A stretch of 22,467 nt of DNA, taken from Solirubrobacterales bacterium. GTDB lineage: Bacteria > Actinomycetota > Thermoleophilia > Solirubrobacterales > 70-9. The position numbers and the translations under genes are program-made. The DNA lies in contig JASLIG010000048.1 of assembly GCA_030152805.1 (NCBI GenBank), positions 1-22,467 on the forward strand, read 5' to 3'. The notes under the pieces are model-generated. The model searched no databases, was not told the origin of the DNA, and saw only the letters and a list, made by a program, of their open reading frames with translations. Below, piece by piece: positions 1-6,270 of this stretch (the stretch's first letter is position 1; every line of letters begins with the position of its first letter).

Positions 1-1
1 G

Positions 2-214
2 GATGGCGGTAGGTTCGTCGCCGAGAACGTTCGACTCTCCCACTCTTGGTGCAACAAGCGGGACTGGGGCTGGCGGGCGCAAGTCCGGACGCAGCTCGCG
101 AAGGGAAAGTCCCTCGCCGACATCGCCGAGTTCCTGAACCGCAAGGGTGTTCCCCCCGCACACGGCACGAACCGATGGACGGCCGCCATGGTGCGCAAGG
201 CCTACGTGTCCTAG
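2..214 (+). CDS. HNH-type / recombinase-like protein, 3' fragment
   Basis: The window opens inside this gene; only the last 70 residues are present, ending at a TAG at 212-214. The first ~25 residues fit the end of an HNH nuclease fold: GG, then ENVRLSHSWCNKRDW, which matches the usual N..L.H..CN..K zinc/metal-site end. The rest (GKSLADIAEFLNRKGVPPAHG, then W) resembles the small helical segment of the 'Recombinase' region of large serine recombinases, where an IA..LN..G.P...G..W pattern is typical. This could be an HNH endonuclease with a DNA-binding tail or part of a mobile-element protein. Function is inferred from the fragment only; the catalytic N-terminal part lies outside the window. 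Confidence 0.6.
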   Translation, partial: DGGRFVAENVRLSHSWCNKRDWGWRAQVRTQLAKGKSLADIAEFLNRKGVPPAHGTNRWTAAMVRKAYVS

Positions 215-325
215 TCCGGGTTCGGCGCTGGGTGCCGCTTTTGCGCGATGAAGAACAGTGGTCCCGGTTGGCCCACTCATCAATTCGTCAGACAGATGAT
301 GAGCGGGAGAAGCAGAGAAGCCGAG

Positions 326-793
326 CTAGGGCCGTTCCCCTTCGAGCTTCTCCAGGTTCTTCAGCACGTCCCTTGCGTATCTATTGAAGATGCGCTCGCC
401 GATCTTCCGGAAGAGAAAGCCGAAGAGCCTGCCGCGCGGTCCCCGCTTGAACTCGCGGGCCCAGATCATTTCGACCCGACTGCCGGCGCCTTCGGCGGTC
501 ACCTTGATCTCCCAACTGCTGACCCAGGGCTGATAGACGTTTGAGTCGGTCACAATCGCCTTTACCGAACTCGGCTGGGACCAGTCATAGCGGCAGCGCT
601 CCCAGTTGACGATCGGCCCGGCCCGGGTTCCCTCGGTCACCTCGGCTTCAGCCTCTTTCTCGCTGTGCACCTGTAGGCGCTTGGTGGAAACAGCCGGCCA
701 GATCCGCTCGCGTCGCTCGGAGAAGTCGTAGGCGGCTTTGAGAGCCCGCTCGGGCGGTAGAGACGTCTCGACCACCGCGCGTATCGTCGTCAT
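326..793 (-). CDS. SRPBCC-family protein (polyketide cyclase/START-like)
   Basis: A 155-residue protein from the ATG at 793. The N-terminus (TTIRAVVETSLPPERALKAAYD followed by an F) and the strand-rich body with a C-terminal helix (FGFLFRKIGERIFNRYARD and onward) fit the SRPBCC/START-like helix-grip fold, a hydrophobic ligand-binding cavity. The length is normal for a single-domain member. The open frame extends further upstream to 919, but that part has no fold features and would overlap the divergent SIR2 gene, so I prefer 793. A GGTAGGG purine-rich stretch lies just before the ATG, and a TAGCAT hexamer lies 8 nt upstream. The family includes cyclases, lipid carriers and stress proteins; no substrate can be named. 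It is divergent from the SIR2 gene and may share its control region. Confidence 0.75.
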   Translation of the reverse strand: MTTIRAVVETSLPPERALKAAYDFSERRERIWPAVSTKRLQVHSEKEAEAEVTEGTRAGPIVNWERCRYDWSQPSSVKAIVTDSNVYQPWVSSWEIKVTAEGAGSRVEMIWAREFKRGPRGRLFGFLFRKIGERIFNRYARDVLKNLEKLEGERP

Positions 794-798
794 CCCTA

Positions 799-813
799 CC
801 GATGCTACATCGG
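799..813. promoter_or_regulatory. Palindrome between divergent SRPBCC and SIR2 genes
   Basis: CCGATG-CTA-CATCGG is a perfect 6-3-6 inverted repeat. On the minus strand it covers the TAGCAT hexamer that would be the -10 box of the SRPBCC gene, and it lies about 100 bases before the SIR2 start. The position fits an operator for a dimeric repressor; no regulator is identified. Confidence 0.4.
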
Positions 814-906
814 CGTCTGATGATTTCGGCGTTCCACTTTGAGGCCGACTCGCCCCCCTTTCATGCGGGAGCAGTACCTCGGAGAGCGAGGGATAGTGTT
901 GACCCC

Positions 907-1890
907 GTGGATATCCCATCGCTTGGCCTTAAGGATCGGAAGACCCTTGTAATTCTGGGGGCTGGCGCAACTCGTGGTGCATCGTTTGTGGACCCGGAGT
1001 CGCCGGTCCCACCACCGCTCGACCAGGATTTTTTCCAAGTTCTCCAGATGTCAGCCGCAGGACGTACGGATGAGGGCCGCAAGCTCATCGAGCATGTGAG
1101 AACGGTATATGGGCCGGCGCTCAGCATCGGCTTGGAGACCGTATTCAACAATCTTGATGCGGCCCGGATTTTCCACAAGGAATTCAAGGTCACCAGAGGT
1201 CGGATTCTGGAAGAGCCGATGCGGCTCATCGATGCTCTTCGCACCGTGCTTCCAAAGCTGCTTGGAGAGAGCATTACGGGCTCTTGCAGCACGCACGCCG
1301 CTATTGCCAATCGTCTCTACGTGGGAGACGCCGTCGTCTCGCTCAACTACGACTGCGTGATGGATGACGCACTACGGTGTCATGCCGGTTTCCGCTTCGA
1401 TCCGGAGCGCGGGGGGTACGGAGTGGACGTGGCTGACGGCGCCAACGATTGGCGGCGGCATGGAAAAGGCAAGCGCGCCCAGGGCTCCATCCAGCTCCTT
1501 AAGCTTCACGGATCCTTGAACTGGAGGGGTCCAGCCGTTCCCCTCCGGCTTCGAGCGGACCCCTATAAGGAAGTTGCCAACGGCGTAATCGCCCCGCCCT
1601 TGACCAACAAGCCAGTTACCGATCCGCCGCTCAGCGAGATATGGCGAAAGGCGCGAACCATCGTCGGGAGAATGCGCAGACTCGTCATCGTCGGGTACTC
1701 AATGCCTTCCGCCGATGGTCTCGTACGAACGCTGCTTGCGACGGACCTAAGCGAGTTCCTAGAGGACATTGTCCTTGTGGACCCGAGCGAGACGACGCTT
1801 GTGCGCCACGTCGACTTCTTCGGGCGCGTCGCCCCAAAGGCGAGCATCATCACCCTGAGATCGCTGAAGCAGTTCAAGTCTGTTCTTTAA
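907..1890 (+). CDS. SIR2-domain protein (SIR2_2-like), probable NAD-binding
   Basis: A 327-residue protein from the GTG at 907. Visible motifs are the NAD-binding loop LVILGAGATRGASF near residue 14, SLNYDC in the middle, LKLHGSLNW further on, and a late VIVGYSMPSADG. These match the SIR2-like (SIR2_2) branch found in bacterial defence proteins rather than zinc-type protein deacetylases: no Zn Cys-x2-Cys pairs are visible. Known relatives hydrolyse NAD+ during phage infection; a defence role here is inference. An in-frame ATG exists at 802, but it sits inside a palindrome only 8 bp from the divergent gene. GTG 907 instead has a TAGTGT hexamer 7 nt upstream, a leaderless arrangement. There is no extra effector domain. 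A hairpin follows the stop. Confidence 0.8.
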   Translation: MDIPSLGLKDRKTLVILGAGATRGASFVDPESPVPPPLDQDFFQVLQMSAAGRTDEGRKLIEHVRTVYGPALSIGLETVFNNLDAARIFHKEFKVTRGRILEEPMRLIDALRTVLPKLLGESITGSCSTHAAIANRLYVGDAVVSLNYDCVMDDALRCHAGFRFDPERGGYGVDVADGANDWRRHGKGKRAQGSIQLLKLHGSLNWRGPAVPLRLRADPYKEVANGVIAPPLTNKPVTDPPLSEIWRKARTIVGRMRRLVIVGYSMPSADGLVRTLLATDLSEFLEDIVLVDPSETTLVRHVDFFGRVAPKASIITLRSLKQFKSVL

Positions 1891-1910
1891 GCTGCTGAGG
1901 GGCCAGCAGC
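1891..1910 (+). terminator. Hairpin immediately after the SIR2 stop codon
   Basis: GCTGCTG (1891-1897) and CAGCAGC (1904-1910) form a perfect 7-bp stem with a 6-nt loop directly after the TAA. There is no T-tract, so it would be a weak intrinsic terminator or an mRNA 3'-end protector. Confidence 0.45.
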
Positions 1911-1975
1911 CCCACCCCTTCGAGCTGGCGATTGGCCGCGACCTCGCGCCTACTACCGCTTTGCTCGATTTGGGG

Positions 1976-2329
1976 CTAGGTCGGGCTCGGTTTCTTCGTC
2001 CGCCAGCCGATCTCAGACCAGTACGCAGGTTCGTTGATAGACGGACTCAAATACCAACCAGGCGGGTTATCCGGGCTGGACCAACGGGGAGGGTTGTCCG
2101 GCTGCGCCGGAATCGATCGTGACCCGTACTTTTCCTCCATTCGCCGTCGCCGACGCTCTTGCGCTCGCTGGGTGTTGTTCCTGAAAAAGGCGAGCAGCGT
2201 CCACGCAACGCTCAGTACGAGCCAGAACGTGCCAGTGCCGTATTTGGCCTCAGCGAGTGCCGAGATGCCGAGGGCAGCGTAGGCCGCTGAAAGGACGAGC
2301 CCCGCGATGCGGAATTGGCGCGAAGACAT
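1976..2329 (-). CDS. Small two-TM membrane protein with degenerate DUF2510-like tail
   Basis: A 117-residue protein from the ATG at 2329. It has two membrane segments (about residues 7-25 and 33-50), a strongly basic stretch (QERRRRRMEEKYGSR), and a proline/tryptophan-rich tail. The tail repeats PDNPPRW then PDNPPGW and ends PPGWYLSPS...PAYWSEIGWRTKK. That ending resembles the actinobacterial DUF2510 motif (GWY.DP....YWDG..WT) with several positions changed. DUF2510 modules are typically attached to small membrane proteins; no biochemical function is established. Upstream on the minus strand, TTGGCG (2366-2361), an 18-bp spacer and TACCAT (2342-2337) end 7 nt before the ATG, a leaderless promoter arrangement. 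Confidence 0.6.
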   Translation of the reverse strand: MSSRQFRIAGLVLSAAYAALGISALAEAKYGTGTFWLVLSVAWTLLAFFRNNTQRAQERRRRRMEEKYGSRSIPAQPDNPPRWSSPDNPPGWYLSPSINEPAYWSEIGWRTKKPSPT

Positions 2330-2336
2330 GCTTCGG

Positions 2337-2366
2337 ATGGTACTTCTGACCCGCGGGGCTCGCCAA
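2337..2366 (-). promoter_or_regulatory. Sigma-A-like promoter for the DUF2510-like gene
   Basis: Reading the minus strand: -35 TTGGCG at 2366-2361, 18-bp spacer, -10 TACCAT at 2342-2337. Transcription would begin at or within one base of the ATG at 2329, giving a leaderless mRNA. Confidence 0.45.
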
Positions 2367-2535
2367 GCTCCTTGGACTTTTGGGGAGGCGAATCGGGCGC
2401 GGCTGGCGAAGGATCGGCACGAAGCGGACCCTGGTCGACCGTTGCCGCTACGCGGACCAGCAGACGTCCCAATGCGCCTGATTGCGATGCCTAGTAGCAG
2501 GGCGGACCCTTTAATCGTCTATCTACCAACGACTC

Positions 2536-2542
2536 AAGGAGG
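2536..2542 (+). promoter_or_regulatory. Strong Shine-Dalgarno site of the recombinase gene
   Basis: AAGGAGG lies 5 nt before the ATG at 2548. It is the best ribosome binding site in the left part of the window and fixes this start. Confidence 0.75.
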
Positions 2543-2547
2543 AGACC

Positions 2548-3249
2548 ATGGACTCCACGGTTCAACTTGACGCTGCGGGTCGCCGGCGCTCGCCAGCCAC
2601 GCTCCCCGGCTACCACTCTGGCCGCGCACCCGGCAACAAGAGCCGCCAGTATCCAGCCGACCCTCCAAGGGTCGAGGAGATTGTCGCCGTAATGCGCCAA
2701 GCCGGCGAGCGGCCTGCGGGTCTGCGCGTCCGCGGGCTCATTGTCGTGCTCTGGCGCGCGGGTCTTCTCGTCAGCGAGGCGCTGGCGCTCAATGAGGGAG
2801 ACCTCGAGCCAGGGCGCGGAGCGATGCTCATCCGCCACGGCAAGGGAGGCAGGCGACGGGAGGTTGGGATGGACGACTGGGGATGGCGCCAGCTCGAACC
2901 GTGGCTGAAGTGCAGGTTGCAGATGCCCGTTGGCGCGCTCTTCTGCGTCATCAACGGACCTACGGCTGGGCGGCCTTGGTCGTCGGCCGCGGTGCGAACG
3001 CAGTTTCGACGCCTTGCCAAACAGGCGGCTGTTCGCCGTCGCTTCGCCCCCCACCAGCTACGTCACGCCCATGCGGTCGAGATGGCAAGGGAAGGCGTTC
3101 CCTTGAACGTGATCCAGCGCCAGCTCGGACACGCGGACCTCGGGATCACCTCGGTCTACCTACAGGGAATAGACAGCGGCGAGATCGTCGAGGTCGTCCA
3201 CGGCAGGCGCGCTCCTGTGATCCCAGCGGCCGTTGCGCTCGGTCCGTAG
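2548..3249 (+). CDS. Tyrosine recombinase/integrase, short form, catalytic Arg I replaced
   Basis: A 233-residue tyrosine-recombinase protein consisting almost wholly of the catalytic domain (about residues 40-220), with a short basic N-terminus and no clear SAM-like core-binding domain. Catalytic positions: Lys99 in HGKGGRRREV, His169-x-x-Arg172-His173 in HQLRHAHAVEMA, His195 in QLGHADLG, and the nucleophile Tyr204 in SVYLQGID. The first catalytic arginine, normally the R of GLR.SEAL, is Leu74 here (AGLLVSEALAL). That is reachable from Arg by one base (CGC to CTC). The enzyme may therefore be inactive, binding DNA only, or a decayed mobile-element relic. It is surrounded by accessory genes, but I see no attachment site or neighbouring tRNA. 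Confidence 0.85.
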   Translation: MDSTVQLDAAGRRRSPATLPGYHSGRAPGNKSRQYPADPPRVEEIVAVMRQAGERPAGLRVRGLIVVLWRAGLLVSEALALNEGDLEPGRGAMLIRHGKGGRRREVGMDDWGWRQLEPWLKCRLQMPVGALFCVINGPTAGRPWSSAAVRTQFRRLAKQAAVRRRFAPHQLRHAHAVEMAREGVPLNVIQRQLGHADLGITSVYLQGIDSGEIVEVVHGRRAPVIPAAVALGP

Positions 3250-3366
3250 GCGGTCAAAAGACCACCCTGCCCGCGATTCCACACGAAAGCAGGTGAGAGG
3301 GCGGGCCTCGCTCGCGATGCTGCTGGCCATCCACGCCTCGGCTACCTGGCGAGAGGACTCGACCCC

Positions 3367-4299
3367 GTGTCGCAGCCCGGTGATGTCGAGATTTTCGGCG
3401 ACGAAGACGGTCGCTATCCGTGTCCATCGCTGTGGGTATGGTCCGGCCGGATGCGTGGCGCAAAGCGTCTCCTGCGACTGTCACCTCTCTGGCTCGGCGT
3501 CGGCTATCTCTTGCTCATACCCGTCTTTGCGACCGTATATTGGCTGCTTCCGCATGGAAGCTTTTACGACTCCAATGCCCAGCGGGAGAAGGGCGTCTAC
3601 GGCGATGCGGCCAAGCTGCGCGACGCCTTGTCGAGTGCGACCCGGCACCATTTGAACGGCCTCAGAGTCGCCATAGGGGGAGTCAACGTGACGATCAAGC
3701 CGCGTACGGTTGCGATCAGTTCTCTTCAGTACACCCCAGAGCATCGCCTCTTGATGGAGATCACCGGCCAATACGGGCCCGCCGAAAGGTCGCATTTCGC
3801 CGTGGGCAACTTTGCTTTCTGGGTTGAGGCCTCCGTGTCCGAAGGCACTCTTGTCTCCCAGATGCCAGGCCACCCACCGGCCTTCTCGTTGTCGGTGGCA
3901 CTTAGCCCACCGGGCGGCAGCGCAAATGAAAAACCCAAGCCCAGCCCTGTGTCTCCGCCGGTGTCGCTTCTGTTCCCGCCCCCGGCACCCTCCCAGCCGT
4001 TGCCCGTGTCTTCATCGGGAACTTTGACGATGTCGAAAGCGACCTACGAAGAACTTCAGCGATTTTATGCAGCGGTTCAGGGTGATCCATCCTACGCGTC
4101 AGGCTCTTGGCTTCGAATGCTCTATTTGAGCGCGATAACGATCACGACGCTGGGCTTTGGCGACATCACGCCCGTATCGGAATCTGCCCGCATGTCGATC
4201 GCCTTGGAGGCGGTTCTGGGCATTGTTGTAATCGGTCTGTTCCTGAATTCCCTGGCGATGCGGGTACAAGGAAGGCAAGCCGACGGCGAGTCAGGATGA
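3367..4299 (+). CDS. Two-TM potassium-channel-like protein with large insertion before the pore
   Basis: A 310-residue protein from the GTG at 3367, which has GAGAGGA about 10 nt upstream. An ATG at 3451 is the alternative start. TM1 is at about 42-61. The pore helix and selectivity filter ITITTLGFGDITP (filter at 261-266) and TM2 at about 278-298 are those of a KcsA-like K+ channel. About 190 residues are inserted between TM1 and the pore: a beta-rich stretch (about 95-180) and a proline/serine-rich linker (about 181-220). In a normal topology these would be outside the cell. There is no C-terminal RCK/TrkA_N domain, only a dozen residues after TM2. K+ selectivity is inferred from the TxGFGD filter; the insert is unrecognised. 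Its stop overlaps the convergent CARDB-like gene by 9 bp. Confidence 0.75.
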   Translation: MSQPGDVEIFGDEDGRYPCPSLWVWSGRMRGAKRLLRLSPLWLGVGYLLLIPVFATVYWLLPHGSFYDSNAQREKGVYGDAAKLRDALSSATRHHLNGLRVAIGGVNVTIKPRTVAISSLQYTPEHRLLMEITGQYGPAERSHFAVGNFAFWVEASVSEGTLVSQMPGHPPAFSLSVALSPPGGSANEKPKPSPVSPPVSLLFPPPAPSQPLPVSSSGTLTMSKATYEELQRFYAAVQGDPSYASGSWLRMLYLSAITITTLGFGDITPVSESARMSIALEAVLGIVVIGLFLNSLAMRVQGRQADGESG

Positions 4300-5085
4300 G
4301 TAACTGCCCGACGCCGGTCGCTCCCGGCTCCCACTTCGCGTCGCACCCAGGGATTTTTCTTCTTCGCTGACCCCGGATTCGGCACAGGTCGTCGCGCCCG
4401 TGTTGTTGTCGTCTTCGTACTCGACGACGGAGTCGTTTGGGTCGGCGACGGCGACGATTTGATGTTCGCTCGGGCATTCCGGTGCTTCGGCGAACGCCTG
4501 GCTCGTGGAGTCTTCTCCGGCCAGTCCTTCGAAGGTCAGATCTTCTTCGTATTCCGTGCCGGGAATCGTCACCAGCACGTGGAAGGTCCCCGCGGCGTAG
4601 GGCGATTCGTTTTTGACCACGATTCCGGTTTCCGTTACTTCGGCTATGACGAGTTCCGGCAGTTTTTCAGCTTTGGCTTCGGTGCCACCGCCCGACGTGC
4701 GTTCTGATTTGTCGGGGTGTTTGCGTTCTTTTTCTTTTTCGCCATGGCCTCCCTTGCCGCCATCGCCACCGCTATTCCCGTTCGTATTGCCGCTGTCGCC
4801 CCCGTTGTTGCCGTTGTCATCGTGGTGCTTTTCATGGCCGGCCTTCGAGCGGTTGCCGTTGTCGCCACCCGAGTTGTCGCCTTTGCTCTTGATTGCCGAC
4901 GACGCGGCCAGGCCGCCGCCTAGCAGCAGCGCGCTGGCCAGCGCGCTCAGCGTGGCGACCAGGAGGAGCCGGCGGACGAGCCGGCGGTGTGCGTGCTCCA
5001 CCGCGTCGGACAGCTCGGCCGGATCGACTTGCAGCTCCGCGTTCGCACGGCGCAGCGTCTCCGCGAGTCGTTCGACGTCGTTCAC
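4291..5085 (-). CDS. Single-pass membrane protein with external CARDB-like domain
   Basis: A 264-residue protein from a GTG at 5085. It has a charged N-terminus (1-36), a TM helix (about 38-62), a long low-complexity spacer rich in Gly, Asn, Asp, Lys and His (about 66-140), and a beta-sandwich domain (about 142-234). That domain (LPELVIAEVTETGIVVKNES..., a VTIPG strand, VVEYEDDNNT) has the look of a CARDB/Ig-like adhesion module, which often packs against surface or polymer substrates. Cys204 and Cys234 could form a disulfide. The GTG start overlaps the upstream stop by 4 bp (GTGA), so translation is probably coupled. The topology (short cytoplasmic head, one TM, external domain) matches anti-sigma or signalling partners; that role is inference. 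The tail overlaps the convergent channel gene. Confidence 0.7.
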   Translation of the reverse strand: MNDVERLAETLRRANAELQVDPAELSDAVEHAHRRLVRRLLLVATLSALASALLLGGGLAASSAIKSKGDNSGGDNGNRSKAGHEKHHDDNGNNGGDSGNTNGNSGGDGGKGGHGEKEKERKHPDKSERTSGGGTEAKAEKLPELVIAEVTETGIVVKNESPYAAGTFHVLVTIPGTEYEEDLTFEGLAGEDSTSQAFAEAPECPSEHQIVAVADPNDSVVEYEDDNNTGATTCAESGVSEEEKSLGATRSGSRERPASGSYSS

Positions 5086-5687
5086 CAGGCGGTTCCGGCC
5101 GGTGGAGTGGGGTCGCCGACGATGCTGGCGGCGCCGCGGGCGACGTCGTAGGCGACCGTCCTGGGCTCGCTGCCGGTGATCGTGGCGATGGTCTGGGTAT
5201 CGAGGCCTTCAAGCAGGTGAAGGACGAGCGCCGCGCGTTCGGTGACCGGGAGCGCGATCAGCTTCGAGAGCAAGTCCCCGGTTCCGCTCGCCTGCCCCTC
5301 CGGCGATCGCGGTGGCGTCGCGGCTGCGGGTGGCGCCAGTTCGACCATGCGTTCCCGGACCGCGTTGGTGGGATCTCCGGCGCCCGCGACGACTCCCTGT
5401 GGCCAGTGCATGTAGGTCTCGACCAGGGCGCGCTCGGCGAGGTCCCGGCCGGCTGCTGGGTCGCCGGCGAGCCACGTTCCCGTTCGGATTAGCTGCTCGG
5501 CCTCGGCCCCGAGCACCGTGCGGAAGTCCAGGGCGCGGTCTTGCAACTTTGCCGAGAAGCCGGTCGGACCGACCTGGAACTCGGTCAGAGTCGGCATCAC
5601 CATGCCGATGAAGAACATGCCCGAGCCAACGACGATGAGCGGCAGGGACACGGCCTCTCCGGTAAGGGCGACGCCGACGGCGACCAT
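5082..5687 (-). CDS. Membrane-anchored protein resembling a degenerate ECF sigma factor
   Basis: A 201-residue protein from the ATG at 5687. The hydrophobic N-terminus (about 2-33) forms one or two TM segments. Then come EFQVGPTGFSAKL and a stretch TGTWLAGDPAAGRDLAERAL at about 70-89, followed by VETYMHW. That stretch lines up with ECF sigma region 2 (LltGDpaaAeDLvQeAL..ayr.W). The C-terminal part LPVTERAALVLHLLEGLDTQ with TIATITGSEPRTVAYDVARG (about 146-187) has the spacing and key residues of sigma region 4. Sigma factors are normally soluble, so a membrane-tethered version is unusual. No canonical start lies upstream in frame, although the frame stays open to a stop about 20 codons back. 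Coupled to the CARDB-like gene by a 4-bp overlap. The sigma relation is my alignment by eye. Confidence 0.6.
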   Translation of the reverse strand: MVAVGVALTGEAVSLPLIVVGSGMFFIGMVMPTLTEFQVGPTGFSAKLQDRALDFRTVLGAEAEQLIRTGTWLAGDPAAGRDLAERALVETYMHWPQGVVAGAGDPTNAVRERMVELAPPAAATPPRSPEGQASGTGDLLSKLIALPVTERAALVLHLLEGLDTQTIATITGSEPRTVAYDVARGAASIVGDPTPPAGTAW

Positions 5688-5802
5688 CGTCAGCGCGACC
5701 GCGGAGAGGGTTATCGCTCTCGCTTCGAAGATGGTTGCTTAAGTTACAACAACGATCAAGATTCGCGAACCAATAAGCGAGGTTTGCCCTAGAACGGAGG
5801 GC

Positions 5803-6270
5803 TTACCGCGGCAGGCGTGGGTCGTCGGCGTCGATCTCCTCGGCGCTGGCGTCGAAGTCATAGTCGTGGGTCGTCGGTGCCGACCGGCCGGGCGCCGCGC
5901 CGCCGACCACGATGAAGCGGCGGCTGACGTAGCCCCTCATCAGGTGCCGGACGATCGCGCGCGTCGGCGGGATCAGCAGGACCAGGCCGAGGATGTCGGT
6001 GACGAAGCCGGGGGTGAGGAGGAGGGTTCCGCCGATCGCGATCAGGAGGCCGTCGGCGACCTCGCGGCCCGGAAAGCGGCGCTCGGCCAGGGCCTCGTTG
6101 AAGCGGCGCCAGGCGCCGCGGCCCTGGTGGCGCAGCAGTAGCGAGCCGAGCAGGGCGTCGGCGAGCAGCAGCGCGATCGTCGGCCAGACGCCGATCAGCG
6201 AACCGATCTGGATGATCACATAGAGCTCGACGATCGGGACGACGATGAAGATGGCGACGAGGATCGCCAT
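5803..6270 (-). CDS. fxsA: FxsA-family membrane protein
   Basis: A 155-residue protein from the ATG at 6270. The N-terminal hydrophobic block (ILVAIFIVVPIVELYVIIQI), ALLLADALLGSLLLRHQGRG, and the later LLIAIGGTLLLTPGFVTDIL followed by GLVLLIPPTRAIVR are the signature of FxsA (suppressor of F exclusion of phage T7), a cytoplasmic-membrane protein. Three to four TM segments span about residues 2-40 and 70-115, and the C-terminus is acidic and cytoplasmic. The E. coli protein modulates T7 exclusion by F plasmids; its general role is unknown. Its start abuts the stop of the acyltransferase gene (TGATG, 1-bp overlap), so the two are one operon. Confidence 0.9.
   Translation of the reverse strand: MAILVAIFIVVPIVELYVIIQIGSLIGVWPTIALLLADALLGSLLLRHQGRGAWRRFNEALAERRFPGREVADGLLIAIGGTLLLTPGFVTDILGLVLLIPPTRAIVRHLMRGYVSRRFIVVGGAAPGRSAPTTHDYDFDASAEEIDADDPRLPR

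Noticed and set aside
248..544. A 98-codon plus-strand ORF over the SRPBCC gene
   Set aside because: Antisense to a gene with a recognisable fold; no ribosome site and no recognisable domain.
802..906. N-terminal extension of the SIR2 protein from the ATG at 802
   Set aside because: That ATG sits inside the palindrome and 8 bp from the divergent gene. The added residues lack fold features, and the NAD-loop begins right after the GTG at 907.
5688..5743. A longer sigma-like protein starting upstream of 5687
   Set aside because: The frame is open for about 20 more codons and hydrophobic, but there is no ATG, GTG or TTG. An ATC start is possible but not supportable.
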